Below, piece by piece: positions 24,188-35,049 of a stretch of DNA of 64,000 bases. The DNA comes from Alnus glutinosa (lineage: Eukaryota; Streptophyta; Magnoliopsida; Fagales; Betulaceae). Location of the stretch: assembly GCF_958979055.1 (NCBI RefSeq), contig NC_084891.1:2050501-2114500 (forward strand). The letters run 5' to 3'. A program made the translations under genes and the position numbers. The notes under the pieces are model-generated. The model did no database searches and had not been told where the DNA came from. It saw only the letters and a program-made list of their open reading frames with translations. Numbering within the stretch: position 1 is the stretch's first letter; each line of letters opens with the position of its first letter.

Positions 24188-24365
24188 TTTTGTTTGCCTT
24201 TGGAACTTCGGGGGCTTAAGAGTTGCACAGCGTACCCAAAGAAGCTTTCTAGTTCAATGTGAATCCTGCTCTCTCTCTCTCAATCTCTCTTCAGAGCCGA
24301 GGTACTTTAGTGGAAGTTATGGTTACACGTGTTCGTTTTGTCTGACACTATGCAGTGTGAATTAA

Positions 24366-24949
24366 TACTATTTTTTTTTTATTCAGTGAATTAATATTAT
24401 TTAATAAAAAAATGCTACAATTCATTCTAGTGCCATTCTTGTGACATTTTTATGCTGATATGATTTTTTTTTTAATAAAAACAGAAAAGAAAAATAAAAT
24501 TATAATTTTTTTTATTAAAATTATGGTGTCTTATTAGCATAGAAGAACCCTAAAATTACACCACATTGAGCTTTAACATTTCTCCTATTTAATAGAGGAC
24601 ATACACACAATTAGGTGATATATTAGTGAAAATTAAATAAGCATTTGTATATAAAATAATAATAATAATAATAAGGTCTAATTTTCACGAGCAACACTAT
24701 AGGCAAGACTTTTATCTTCTTTTATCCCAAAATATAATATGACTTTTAAAATTGCTAATCGATCAAAATCTCAATTTATACAATAATTAAAAAGCTTAAA
24801 TTTTAAAATTTAAAATTTGTAATTCTAACCTTGTATAAATCCCATTCTCTACACTTGGACTTCTGAGAAGATGCTTTAGCACCAATTGGATTTATCATTG
24901 TCATAAGTTTGAATATATTCATACATTAAAAACTTTCTAGTTCCGTCGT
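24366..24949. other. AT-rich sequence upstream of GPX
   Basis: The GPX promoter should lie just beyond 24188 on the minus strand; no core element could be fixed with confidence. The rest is AT-rich, with an (AAT)n tract near 24650-24675 and no recognised gene. Confidence 0.4.
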
Positions 24950-25110
24950 TGAGTGTTGCCCGGTTAACATTAAAAACTTCACAAGTTCCTTTTATCTCAT
25001 TTTGAATGCTATATGAATAGAAGAAAATTGAAAAAATTAAAAAAAAAAAAACTCTTTATAATACAATGGCGTCTTTGCTCCACATCCAATAGTCCATTTT
25101 TCCTCAACTT
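24950..25110 (-). pseudogene. GPX intron-3 remnant, copy A
   Basis: Matches GPX intron 3 at about 21430-21560 and the second remnant at 27930-28100: shared blocks are CCNGTTAACA, 'TTCCTTTATCTC', 'GAATATGAAGGAAAA'-like sequence, and 'AGAGTCCATTTTTC'. Contains no exon. Same orientation as GPX. Confidence 0.65.
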
Positions 25111-26529
25111 AAATAATTAAAAATATAACCAAACATCAGGAGAGGTAGGGTTCTGTGATAGCTAGTATGCTCATGAACCTCTGTGCCTTGTGTGAGTCTA
25201 AGGCTACGTTGCCGGCTTTCTCCGATCATCACTATGGGGGCGGAGTGGAACCAAAAATGTTGTTTCTTTTAAATTTGGGGACAGAGAAGCCCCCAAGATC
25301 TAAGGTGGGTCCGAATCTCTTATGAAGTGACATTTTTAGTTATTTTGATGAGACACGATTCTAAGTGGTGAACATTAAATTTGCATTGAGTGCAATTTAG
25401 GGACACACCATTGTAAGCCTCACCACAACCATCACATGAAGTGAGTTGGGACAAAAGTGAGAGGGTTCTAGATTAGAATTTTTTACAATTTCAAATTAAT
25501 TTGAAATTCTCAAATAATGTGAATTCAAGTCTTTTTTTTACATCGAATGACTGAAAAATGCTACATATTAATTATATGACATGTTATCGAGGCAAAAAAA
25601 AAAAAATCAAATCAAATTATTTCAAAATACTTTTTCTTCACTTTTGAAGAGACACTTATTTTTTATTAAACCAAAATACAGCTTTTTGCTCAAAGTTTTT
25701 ATATGACATAAAGTGTAAGAACCTGATAAAAATATATTACATTCTCATTGTTAACATATCACATTTTTAATATATAGCATTTTTCATGTCATTCAATGCA
25801 TAATGATCTAAATTCACATAATTTGATAATCGCAATTTTTTTTTGAAATTATAGGAGATCATAATCCGAGGGTGCTAGTGATACCAGTCAGATGTACTTC
25901 CAAACTTAACTTATGGATATTTTAAAAAAAAAAAAAAAATTATATTGGAAAAAAACAAGAAAGTCGCATTTTACAAAACAATAAAACAAGTGATTTAAAT
26001 ATTTTTCTTCTTCACAAATTAAACAATAATCTTTTGAAATGTAGGTAAACTTGATGAAATGATCGTCATATTTATGGTTAGCAACAAGCATAAGAGTTAT
26101 TCTAAACCCAATGCAAAATCGCAAGTAGTGCATACAAATACACCAGCTTTCTTGTCAAAAGTGCAATTGCAAACATGACGAACTTGTTTGGCAAACAATT
26201 CTCACTCCTTTTCTATATTTTTCATTTTTCCTTTTCTATATTTTTCATTTTTTTTAAAAAAAAATCAAATAAAAAACATTTTTTGTTTTTTTCACTCTTT
26301 TTATCAAATCAATAATTTTTTAATTATTATCTAAATAAAAAAATTTAATACAAAATAAAACTTTTTCATTTTTTTATAAAATAATTTTAAACTTTTTTAT
26401 ACTTTATATCAAATCAATCACCTTTTATAAAATAATTACAATCGTTTGTCCAACAAACTCGACATCTTTCATCAGAATTATCAACAAGGAAGAGAGAAGG
26501 TGACCTTCACGTTTTAGGGTTTTTAAAAT
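25111..26529. other. AT-rich intergenic, nothing recognised
   Basis: Low-complexity AT-rich DNA with several A and T runs. No coding potential beyond short chance frames and no clear repeat boundaries. Confidence 0.5.
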
Positions 26530-26711
26530 GAGTAATGATTGAATACCACCCAAAGATACAATTTTTCACCACCTTGCCTATGTGGCAAGGTGGTCCCCTA
26601 CCTTAATTTATTTTTAAAAAATAAAAATATTCAAAAAGTAGTGGGGACCATTTTGCCACATAGGCAAGGTGGTGAAAAGTTGTATATTTGAGTAGTATTT
26701 AATCATTACTC
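26530..26711. mobile_element. Mutator-like foldback MITE with 9-bp target duplication
   Basis: An element of 182 bp bounded by GAGTAATGATT and its inverse AATCATTACTC. The two halves pair over roughly 75 bp with about 8 mismatches. The 9-bp sequence TTTTAAAAT is repeated on both sides (26521-26529 and 26712-26720), the size typical of Mutator-superfamily insertions. Each arm also contains a smaller palindrome, ACCACCTTGCC TATGT GGCAAGGTGGT in the left arm. No coding capacity. Confidence 0.87.
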
Positions 26712-27488
26712 TTTTAAAATTAAACGGTATTAAATGTCAAAGTTGAAATGACACGTGTCACATCTATAGGAGAAGCCACTGCTGTCACGTCTACGTACAG
26801 GCATTACAGAACAATCTACAGAATTTGAGTGCCCGCTAGATGAGGGTGAGCTGGAACAGGTAAAGTTTGTCTTTTGTGTCTTTTTTTTTTTTTTTTTTTT
26901 TTTTTTGTGTCGGCATCTTGAATTAAGGATGTCTCTTGTCCCCACTCAGGAACGGATAAGGATCCCTTCCAATTCATAGGAATCCAATTAGTGTATTTTA
27001 AGGGATAAATTTAGGCCAAGTCTGCATAAATTCTTATAATTACCCAATAAAAATATTAATAATTGACTTAAGTAAGTACTTTCTTTCTTTTTTCTTTTTC
27101 TTTTTTGGTTCTATTTGGAATCGATTTATGAGTTTAAGAAAAATAAGCATTTTATTTTTAAGATGTTGGATTTGATTATTAGGAACAAATAAGATAAGAT
27201 ATCAATTCTTCTTATCAGAAGGGACAAAAGAAAAGAAAATGCAGTTTAGCCATTTGGAAGGTTTAAAGCCACATAATTAATAATAATAACAATAATAATA
27301 TGTGCTTGCGCACTCGTTGGTTTGCTTGATTTATAATAATAAGAGAAAGGTTAAATGTTATAATTTTATCCGGCATTCATTTAACAATATTAACATGACA
27401 CTTCAAACTAATTATTTGAATTTTTTTTTAACAAAAATTAATTATTAAAATTATTAGAATAATAACAACTGTGTCGCATTTATGCATT
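26712..27488. other. AT-rich intergenic, nothing recognised
   Basis: Contains a 26-base T run at 26881-26906 and short AAT repeats near 27275-27300. No gene. Confidence 0.5.
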
Positions 27489-27740
27489 TCATATACTTTC
27501 TTTTAATCTGTATTTTTTTCTTTTTTTAATTAAATATGAGAAAAGGGTTATAAGAGACGATTCTTCCCACTCTTGATCTGAAATGAAGAACGAAGAGAGA
27601 GTGGAGAATCTTAAAACCGAAAAACAGATGGACTCTCCGATAACAAACTTAAAACAAAATAAAACAATGCAAAAATATATACAAAGAATAAGAAATAAGC
27701 CAAATAAGTGACCCGATGTACGGCCATTTGTATGCAAAGA
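27489..27740 (-). mobile_element. LINE 3' tail (low certainty)
   Basis: The minus strand ends 'AGAGTGGGAAGAATCGTCTCTTATAACCC', then 'CTCATATTTAATTAAAAAA', very similar to the terminal part of the LINE RNase H fragment at 4540-4990. Only the last part of the element seems to be left. Confidence 0.45.
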
Positions 27741-27929
27741 GGTGGGCTCCTTTTAAAAGCAAAATTTAATGTTTTTGTTTGCTTGCTTGCTTTGATGGTA
27801 CCAACGATTGTGAATGGATTAAATAGTTAAGTTCTGGATGGTTGTTTAGATTTATGGTATTATCTGTTAATGAAATAAAATTGATAGGAATTTCACCGGC
27901 CAATAGGTGATGTGGGAGTTCATTCATAT

Positions 27930-28196
27930 ATTATGGAGTCATAATCAGAGCTGCCCTGTTAACACTAATTAAACCCATCACAACTTCCTTAATCTCATTT
28001 TGATTGCTATGAATAGAAGAAAAATGAAAGAAACTTTTTATAATACAAGGGCTTCTTTGGCTCCATATCCAAGAGTCCATTTTTTTTTTTTTTTTTTTTA
28101 AACCACATGATATAGAAAAAATCCAGGGAATCAAGAGAATCTTCCTCTTAAACTTGCTAAGGGAAACACCCTTCTCATTAATGTCATGCAACAACA
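27930..28196 (-). pseudogene. GPX remnant, copy B: part of exon 2 joined to intron 3
   Basis: The minus strand holds most of GPX exon 2 (DINEKGVSLSKFKRKILLI against [19 protein letters not shown]), with the splice acceptor AG lost. It is joined straight to sequence matching GPX intron 3, starting CCCTGGATTTTTTC against CCCTGCTGTTCCC in the gene. The end of exon 2, intron 2 and exon 3 are missing. The join falls at the base where the copia element sits in the real intron. Non-functional. Confidence 0.82.
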
Positions 28197-29131
28197 AACA
28201 ATATATATTGGGAAGTTATTGACCTAATTCTATTTTACAAAACTTAGATAAGTAAAGGTATATCAAAACCTTTTAGGAGAGAGACAAAGTTCCATGATTG
28301 CTAGTAGGGGGGAAAATACAGGCGGATAATAACCGTCCGCATCTAACCGTTATCCGTTATCCAATATCCTCACATGCGAATGCGGATGCAGTTTTAAAGA
28401 ATACGGTTTTAGAGAATATTGCGGTTTTTTCCCCATTGTAAGGCTTAATATTAAACGGCTACATCAGTTTTTAAAAGTATCATAGGTGGTACCTATCTGG
28501 AGGCTAAAAATTGAGATGGTCCTTATGTCCATGTCCCTTCCAATATTTTTACGCCATACCACATCAAGCAAATAACATGTGCATCATATACCTTATTAAT
28601 ATTATTTTAAAATCTAAAAAAAATTATAAAACATTTTTTAAAAAAGATGGTTAAATGCCTTTGAACCCCCCCCCTTTTTGCCCACCTCAGTTTCAATTCG
28701 TATCGTAGATAGTACTTGCTTAAGGATAAAAATGGAAATGGTCACTTCGTCCATCGTTTGTCCATAAAACTAATGGAAATCCATGTCCAACTAAAAAAAA
28801 AAAAATTTACAAGGCCACATGCCTCATTAAAAATTAAAAAACTCTTTAAAAATATTTTTTTTATATAGAAAAAAAAAAAAGGACAGCTCGAGCCACCCCC
28901 ATGGCCAACCAGGGGTGATTCAACTACCCCCCTAAGGGACCAACACTCAAAACAAATTTTTAAGAGTTGGCCTTTTAGTGGTGGCCAAACCATCCTCAAT
29001 AACCAAGGGGATGATTTGGTCACCCCCATATAACTAGTATGAGAGTGGTTCCGTTACCCTCGAAAGGTCAACCTTTAAAAATCGAGGTGGGCAAAAATAA
29101 AGTCATTAAACAACACGTGGATCAAATGTAT

Positions 29132-29163
<32 letters not shown>

Positions 29164-29928
29164 CATTGGGGTGGTTCGAGCCACCCCTATGCCAGCCACC
29201 CCCAAATGGCTAAATAGGTGTGGCTGCCAAGGTCATTGGGGGTGGTTCAGCCAACCCTTGAAAAAATAAAATAAAATAAGAACAGAAGTTGTGGGTGGTC
29301 TTTTCTTGATATGGGTTTTAGATTTATTGTTCTTTTGGTTGATAGTAGATGTCATCCAGCGTTTTCGTCTTAAATTATCTCAGTGTTCTAAGCTAATGTG
29401 GCCTACTGGTATTGGAATGCATAAAGAACATAATTTGTGTTAAGTTCTTACAAAAATTATTATCTATATTTAATGGTGTATATGATGTCAAATTATTTAG
29501 AATTTTAAAATGACGTGACAACATATCTCTTATGATATTCAAAACTTTAAATTCTTGATTTAATAGATTTTTTTTTTTACATCATTTAATAGAGTTTTAA
29601 ACTAACACCTCTTGCTTCTGTTAAGACTGACAAAAGAAATTACCTTTAAAAAATTTCAAATGCTAATTTTAATTATAATCCAATTTAAACTCTTCTATCC
29701 AACACAATATTATAGTATATCCTTTGAACAATGTTTTTTGGGACCGACCATATTAGAAGGATAAAATTTCCTTCCAAACATTTTTTTTTTTTTAAATGTA
29801 TATAAGAATTACATGCATTTTAAGTACGTGACAGAATTGAAAGATTTTTTTAAAAAAATAAAATAAAATAAAATTTATCCATATTAGAAAGCCCTCACAT
29901 CTCTGTCCAATGAATTTTCTGAACTGAA
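28197..29928. repeat. GGTGGC-motif repeat clusters in AT-rich DNA
   Basis: No gene. Two clusters of GGTGG/CCACC motifs in alternating orientation lie at about 28880-29060 and 29160-29260, separated by an A run at 29138-29162. A segment near 28320-28440 has repeated GCGGAT/ATCCGC-like units. They look like cores of degraded foldback elements; ends and target duplications were not resolved. Confidence 0.5.
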
Positions 29929-31455
29929 ATGGCTTTCTTGGCCTGCAAGTTCAGCCTGTCGACGGTGCCTGATTCCCCACTGAGTTGGAATAAGAAAATT
30001 AAGGAACAAGTGGTCAAGGGCAATGCAAGGAAAGCAATTCTAACATATACAAACATGCAGGAACTTGGTTGTAGAGCTGATAACTATACATTTCCCATTC
30101 TACTTAAAGCAGCAGGAGACCTTTCTGGGTCTTGCATTGGGTTCCCACTCCACGGACAGACAATAAAAACTGGCTTCTGTACCCATGTGTTTGTCCAAAC
30201 TGCCTTGCTTAACATGTATTCCTCTCTAGGATTCGTTGGTGATGCTTGTAAAGTGTTTGATAATATGCCTGTGAAAGATATGGTTGCTTGGAATTCCATG
30301 TTAGATGCATATGTGTCCAGTGCCCAGATGGGTACTGCAGTGGAGCTTTTTGATTCCATGCCTTTAAAGGACCTCACATCTTTCAATATCATGGTCTCTG
30401 GGTATGCAAGTATGGGAAGAACAGCATCTGCTAGAATTATCTTTGATAAGATTCCTGCGAAAGATGCTGTCTCGTGGAACTCTATTATACTGGCGTATAC
30501 CGATGCTGGAGATATGGTTGAAGCACATAGATTATTCAAGGAGATGCCAGCAAAAAATGTTATAACATGGAACACAATGGTGAGAGGCTACATACGCAAT
30601 CAACTTTACGCCAAGGCTGTTGATCTTTTCGATGAAATGCAGGCTGGAAATGTAAAGCCTGATTTTCTAACGATGGCTGCTGTTTTATCTGGCTGTGCTC
30701 ATATGGGTTGTTTTGAAAGAGGCACTAAAATACACATTTATGCTAAAGATCACTGCCTTGAGTACTCAAGTCCTCATGTCACAACATCACTGATAGTCAT
30801 GTATGCCAAGTGTGGAAGCATACTGAATGCCTTACAGGTATTCTTTAAATCCCAAGTTAAGGATATTTACTGCTGGAATGCCATAATCTCTGGACTTGCT
30901 CTCCATGGCTATGGCTATGCTGCTCTCAAACTATTTGACAAGATGAGAGAGAGCTGCATAAGGCCTGATGACATTACCTTCATTGGCCTGCTTAGTGCTT
31001 GCAGCCATGCAGGATTGGTGGAAGACGGATGCCGATTATTCGATTGCATCGAAAAGGACTTTGGGATCACTCCCAAGATAGAGCACTATGGCTGCATGGT
31101 TGATCTGCTCAGTAGAGCCAAGCTTCTTGACAGTGCATTTCAGCTCATCCAAGCCATGCCATATGAACCGGGGGAGTCTATCTTGGGTGCTTTGCTTAGT
31201 GCCTGTGTCACTCATCGAGACCTTGACACCGGGGAGAAAGTAATGAAGCTCTATTTTGGCAGGGCTCGTCAGTTTAGTGACGGGGAGTTTATGATGTTTG
31301 CTAACTTGTATGCATCATGTGGTAAATGGGAGGAAGCAAAGAGATGGAGAGACAAGATGGATGGCTCGGGCATTGCTAAGACTGCTGGATGCAGTATGAT
31401 CAAGGTTAATGGAAGGTTTCACAAGTTTTTGGCGGGGAAAAATGGCGTTGACTAA
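29929..31455 (+). CDS. PLS-class PPR protein with E-type C-terminus
   Basis: Intronless frame of 508 aa, ATG 29929, stop TAA 31453-31455. PLS-type repeats run through the protein: LLNMYSSLGFVGDACKVFDN, MVAWNSMLDAY, VSWNSIILAYTDAGDMVEA, VITWNTMVRGYIRN, then IYCWNAIISGLALHGYG and ITFIGLLSACSHAGLVEDG. The C-terminus is the E region (HYGCMVDLLSRA, SILGALLSACVTH, FMMFANLYASCGKWEEA, GCSMIKVNGRFHKFLAG) and stops in it, with no DYW deaminase domain. Proteins of this type act in mitochondria or chloroplasts, often in C-to-U RNA editing with a separate DYW partner. The N-terminus is short and only weakly transit-peptide like, so the compartment is uncertain. A MITE begins at the base after the stop codon. 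Confidence 0.92.
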   Translation: MAFLACKFSLSTVPDSPLSWNKKIKEQVVKGNARKAILTYTNMQELGCRADNYTFPILLKAAGDLSGSCIGFPLHGQTIKTGFCTHVFVQTALLNMYSSLGFVGDACKVFDNMPVKDMVAWNSMLDAYVSSAQMGTAVELFDSMPLKDLTSFNIMVSGYASMGRTASARIIFDKIPAKDAVSWNSIILAYTDAGDMVEAHRLFKEMPAKNVITWNTMVRGYIRNQLYAKAVDLFDEMQAGNVKPDFLTMAAVLSGCAHMGCFERGTKIHIYAKDHCLEYSSPHVTTSLIVMYAKCGSILNALQVFFKSQVKDIYCWNAIISGLALHGYGYAALKLFDKMRESCIRPDDITFIGLLSACSHAGLVEDGCRLFDCIEKDFGITPKIEHYGCMVDLLSRAKLLDSAFQLIQAMPYEPGESILGALLSACVTHRDLDTGEKVMKLYFGRARQFSDGEFMMFANLYASCGKWEEAKRWRDKMDGSGIAKTAGCSMIKVNGRFHKFLAGKNGVD

Positions 31456-31643
31456 AGGTCTATTTGGGTTTGCGATTTGAAAACGTACGACTAAAAAATA
31501 GCGATTTGAAAATGTGAATTTTTAAAACACAATTAAACGTTTAGTAAAATCGTAGTTTTTTAACCTTTAAAATTAAATATTTTTTAAAACGATTATACAT
31601 TTTCAAATCACAATTTTTAAAAAGCACATTCCCAAACGATATA
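31456..31643. mobile_element. Small TIR element (MITE) abutting the PPR stop codon
   Basis: Left end AGGTCTATTTGGGTTTGCG and the inverted right end TATATCGTTTGGGAATGTGC share the TTTGGG core at the same distance from each end, and the interior pairs loosely. TAA stands on both sides (31453-31455, the PPR stop codon, and 31644-31646), which fits a 3-bp TAA target duplication of the PIF/Harbinger type. A related partial copy starts near 38998 (GTCCGTTTGGATTTGCAATTT). Confidence 0.55.
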
Positions 31644-32226
31644 TAAGACTTGAGCGAAGAGATGTGCTTTAGCAGCCTCTATATGTAGTTAGAGTTTAGT
31701 ATATATATTTTTTGTAATTTGTATTGATTTAAATTAATATTGTATAACTTCCTTCACGTGCGGGACTAGACAATACATAAACTTTTTTGACTGAAATATG
31801 ATATAAATTATGGAGTCAAGGTTTGGACTCAATACCTCGACTATGATATTATATTAAATTACTACTTATCCCAAAATTTTAAGCTAATAAAAAAAAATTA
31901 TTTAAATTAATTGTAGCAATTATGTATGAACTCGTGATTTTTTCTGCACATTGAAATGGGAGTTATTAGTAGGATGTTGGTTGTGCTACCAAAATGTATT
32001 TAGCATCCTTTGAACACCTGTTTTTCTTATTGTAATTTCTCTGTCAATAAGATGAGCGATTTACCATGGCAATCAATCACACAAATATTTAGAAATAAAA
32101 AATATAAAAAAAGTCATAAAGAAGAAAGTTATTGAAACACTGTCGTTTCGCTTCTGCATTTCTTCTTATTTCTCTTGAGGCGTCAGATCTGCTTCTGCCG
32201 TTTTTCTTGGACTACTACATCAGGAA
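31644..32226. other. AT-rich intergenic, nothing recognised
   Basis: No gene. Part of it (about 31940-32050) closely matches 37150-37265 ('GTTATTAGTAGGATGTTGGTT', 'AACACCTNTTTTTCTTATTG'), a small dispersed repeat. Confidence 0.5.
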
Positions 32227-33277
32227 ATGGGTAAAAACTCTCTTGCTTTCTTCTTCAATCGTTATTGTCATGTAAGGGTTCTTTCCATGCTCCAAATTTT
32301 TATTATTATTAAGCCAGACATTTTTACTTACAGTTCATCGGCGGAGGTACCTAAACTCTGGAAAGAGATGGCGGATAGGAAAATCATGTCAAATGTGTAT
32401 ACATTCAACATATTGGTGGACACACTTGACAAAGAGGGGATGTTGAAAGAGACAAAAGAAGTTTTTGCTGTGATGATTCAGAGAGGCATAGAGTCTGATA
32501 CAATCACTTACACTTCTTTGATTGACGGTTATTGTTTGCAAAATATAATGGATGAGGCTATCAAAACACTTAATACGATGGTTTGAAAGGGTTGTTCGCC
32601 TTTTATTGTTAGCTATAACATATTGACCCATAGATATTGTAAAAAGAGAAGAACTGACGAGGCGGTGAGTCTCTTTCGTGAAATGTTCACCAAGAGAATA
32701 TTTCCCAATGTTGTCACTTACAATACTCTTATAGGTGGGTTTAGCTATTCCATGAGTTGCTAGTTTGTGGCCAACATCCCAATCTCCAAACTTATGCTAT
32801 TTTGTTAGATGACTTGTGAAGAATCTACACTTTCAAGAGGCAATGACATTGCTTCATGAGATGGAAGACAAAAAGTTAGACCTTAATATTGTGATTTACA
32901 ACATCTTGATTGATGGTATGTGTAATGCTAGGAAAATAACGACAGCTAGAGAACTCTTTAATACTCTTCCTACCAAAGGTTTGCAAGCTAATGTTTGGAC
33001 TTACAATATAATGATCAAAGGGTCTTGCAAAGAGGGACTACTAATTGAAACAAGTGAACTATTTGAGAAAATAGAGGAAAATGATTGTTCACCTTACCAT
33101 TTCACATATAACACAATCATCCAAGGCTTCTTGCAACATAATGAGACATCATGTGTAGTGAAATATATCAAGATGACGGTTGACAAAGGTTTCTTGGCAA
33201 ATGCGATCATTTTGGTCAACTTGTCTACTAATCAGGCAGATAAAACATTACAAGAATTATTTCAAAAATCTGTGTGA
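32227..33277 (+). pseudogene. RFL PPR pseudogene, copy 2 (N-terminal deletion, stops)
   Basis: Homologous to the intact PPR gene at 8892-10745. It begins with the same MGKNSLAFFFN-type start, then jumps from the presequence to the sixth repeat (EVPKLWKEMADRKIM), losing about five repeats. A TGA at 32584-32586 replaces a residue in the TMV-KG position; a further deletion and frame changes fall around 32745-32820, and the remaining frame to 33277 reads NIVIYNILIDGMCNAR and VWTYNIMIKGSCKEG, ending ELFQKSV. It cannot make a full protein. Confidence 0.92.
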
Positions 33278-33770
33278 AAGCTTTCTAGGTCTTCAACATG
33301 CAAGACAAAAGGTGATACGTAAGAAATAAATATATATTTGCTGCAAGTCATTAAGGTGATATTTATTTCCATGTCTTTTGGACTATTGTTGTGTATTGCT
33401 ATTTCTATTTTGTTATATTTTCTTCTTTAAAAAAACTGTAAACTTGTGCTGTAATAAAAAATTAAAAAAAAAAAAAAAAAGATTCTTAAGATTTATTCAT
33501 ATATTTTGTTGATGCAGAATATTGTTCATTTGGAGTTTGGGTTTTTTTCTGGTTGTATTCTTATTGGCCCTGATTATAGTTGTCCTATCATTGTGAGCAT
33601 GGTAATGAAGTCACCTGCAGGGCTCTTCATTTCAAATAACCTGAGTCGTTAGGAAGCCCTACTTGGTGATAACCGGCTGATTATGATCACCACATTTCAT
33701 CAATTATTTTCTTAGGTTTTCAATGATCGCAGCAATATTTCTAGAGAGATCTAGCAGGTCGGTTGCTCAC
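33278..33770 (+). repeat. 3' flank shared by the PPR copies
   Basis: Matches 63283-63770 almost collinearly ('GTCCTATCATTGTGAGCATG', 'GTAATGAAGTCACCTGCA', 'GATAACCGGCTGATTATG', 'CGCAGCAATATTTCTAGA') and, in part, the downstream side of the intact gene. It shows that the duplicated unit was larger than the coding region. Confidence 0.85.
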
Positions 33771-34082
33771 CGTGTGCTCTCTGTTCGGTTCCCGAGAATG
33801 TGTAGGAAAAGAAAAGATACAAAATTTCACGAGGGTTTTGAAATTTCTAAGGACATTCTTGGAACGTGCTTGTTCATGTTTTTTTATGCTTCATGAAAGT
33901 TGATCTTCTGAAACTCTCTTGGGAAAGTGTAACCGGAATCTGCCGAAAGTCACCTCTGCAATCCGCCCAAAGCCACCGTCTTTCAGGTGAAGCTTCTTGT
34001 CTTTTCTCTCTCTACTTTCTCTCTATGGAAATGGGTTTTTCTTTTATTGTATAATGGGTAATAGAAATGCGTGTTTCAAGTT

Positions 34083-34910
34083 GGTTATTTAATGGTCCGT
34101 CTAGGTATTGAATATTTCGAATATGAATAATATTCTGAATCTGATTACGAATTTCAAGGTAATGAATATGTGTTTGGGTGTTGAATTTGGAAGATTGGAA
34201 AAAAGTGTTTTATAATTGTATAAAGTGATTGGATTGTATGAAAAGTTGTGTATAATGATTGGTATGGTAAAAAATAATAAAAAAATAACAAAAAAAAATT
34301 AAAAATTAAAATCTAAAAAAACTAAAATTTTATTTTTATTTTTATTTTATTTTTTTTTAAAAAAAAAAAGAAGAAGAAAATATAGTGTTCACTGGCAGCC
34401 ACCCCTTGGGGAGGGAGGTGGCCTGTGAGCCACCCCCCGATCCCTTAGGGGTGGCTTTCGGGCCACCCCGAAATCCATTTGGGGTGGCCGGAAAGCTACT
34501 CCTAGTACTTAGGGGGTGGCACGTGGCCAACCCCGGCCACTGGGGGTAGCCACGCGACCACCCCGAGATCCATTTGGGGTGGCCCGAAAAGCCACCCCTA
34601 GGGCTCAGGGGGTGGCGCGCGGCCACCCCCCGACCCTTGGGGTGGACGCGAGCCACCACCAGAGGTGGCGCCGGCCACCTCTGGGGGTGGCTCGCAAGCC
34701 ACCCCATTTTCTTATTTTTCTTGAAAAAAAAAAAATATATGATGGGTTTTAAAAAATATAAAACTAAGAAAAATAATCATCACCTTGAAATCTAAACTTT
34801 ATTCAAGTGACCCGTGGGTTTTATTCAACTTGGTTCCGAGTATGGGTTTTTGAATAAAAACCCGGTTCGAATACTGAATATTCATTCGAACCAAACGCAT
34901 AGACAAACAA
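34083..34910. mobile_element. Probable TIR element with GC-rich GGGGTGGC core
   Basis: A GC-rich core (34390-34710) consists of a dozen or more GGGGTGGC and GCCACCCC motifs in alternating orientation, able to fold into many hairpins. It is bordered by A/T runs, then by segments that resemble an inverted pair: 'GGTATTGAATATTTCGAATATG' at about 34107 and its approximate inverse around 34865-34895. Ends and target duplication are not certain. The long open frames in this core come from composition. Confidence 0.45.
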
Positions 34911-35049
34911 TGAAATTTTGAGAGCTGGCTTTGATTTTTTTTTTTCTTCGAAATTTTAGTTTGTTAAGATTTGGGAATTGGGTTGCGATTCTTTGTCGGT
35001 TTGGTTTGTTTGTAACGGGGTTCGATGTGAAGAAGGCCTTGCTTTCTTG

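Noticed and set aside
30084..30575. 163-aa minus-strand frame
   Set aside because: It is the antisense shadow of the PLS-class PPR gene on the plus strand.
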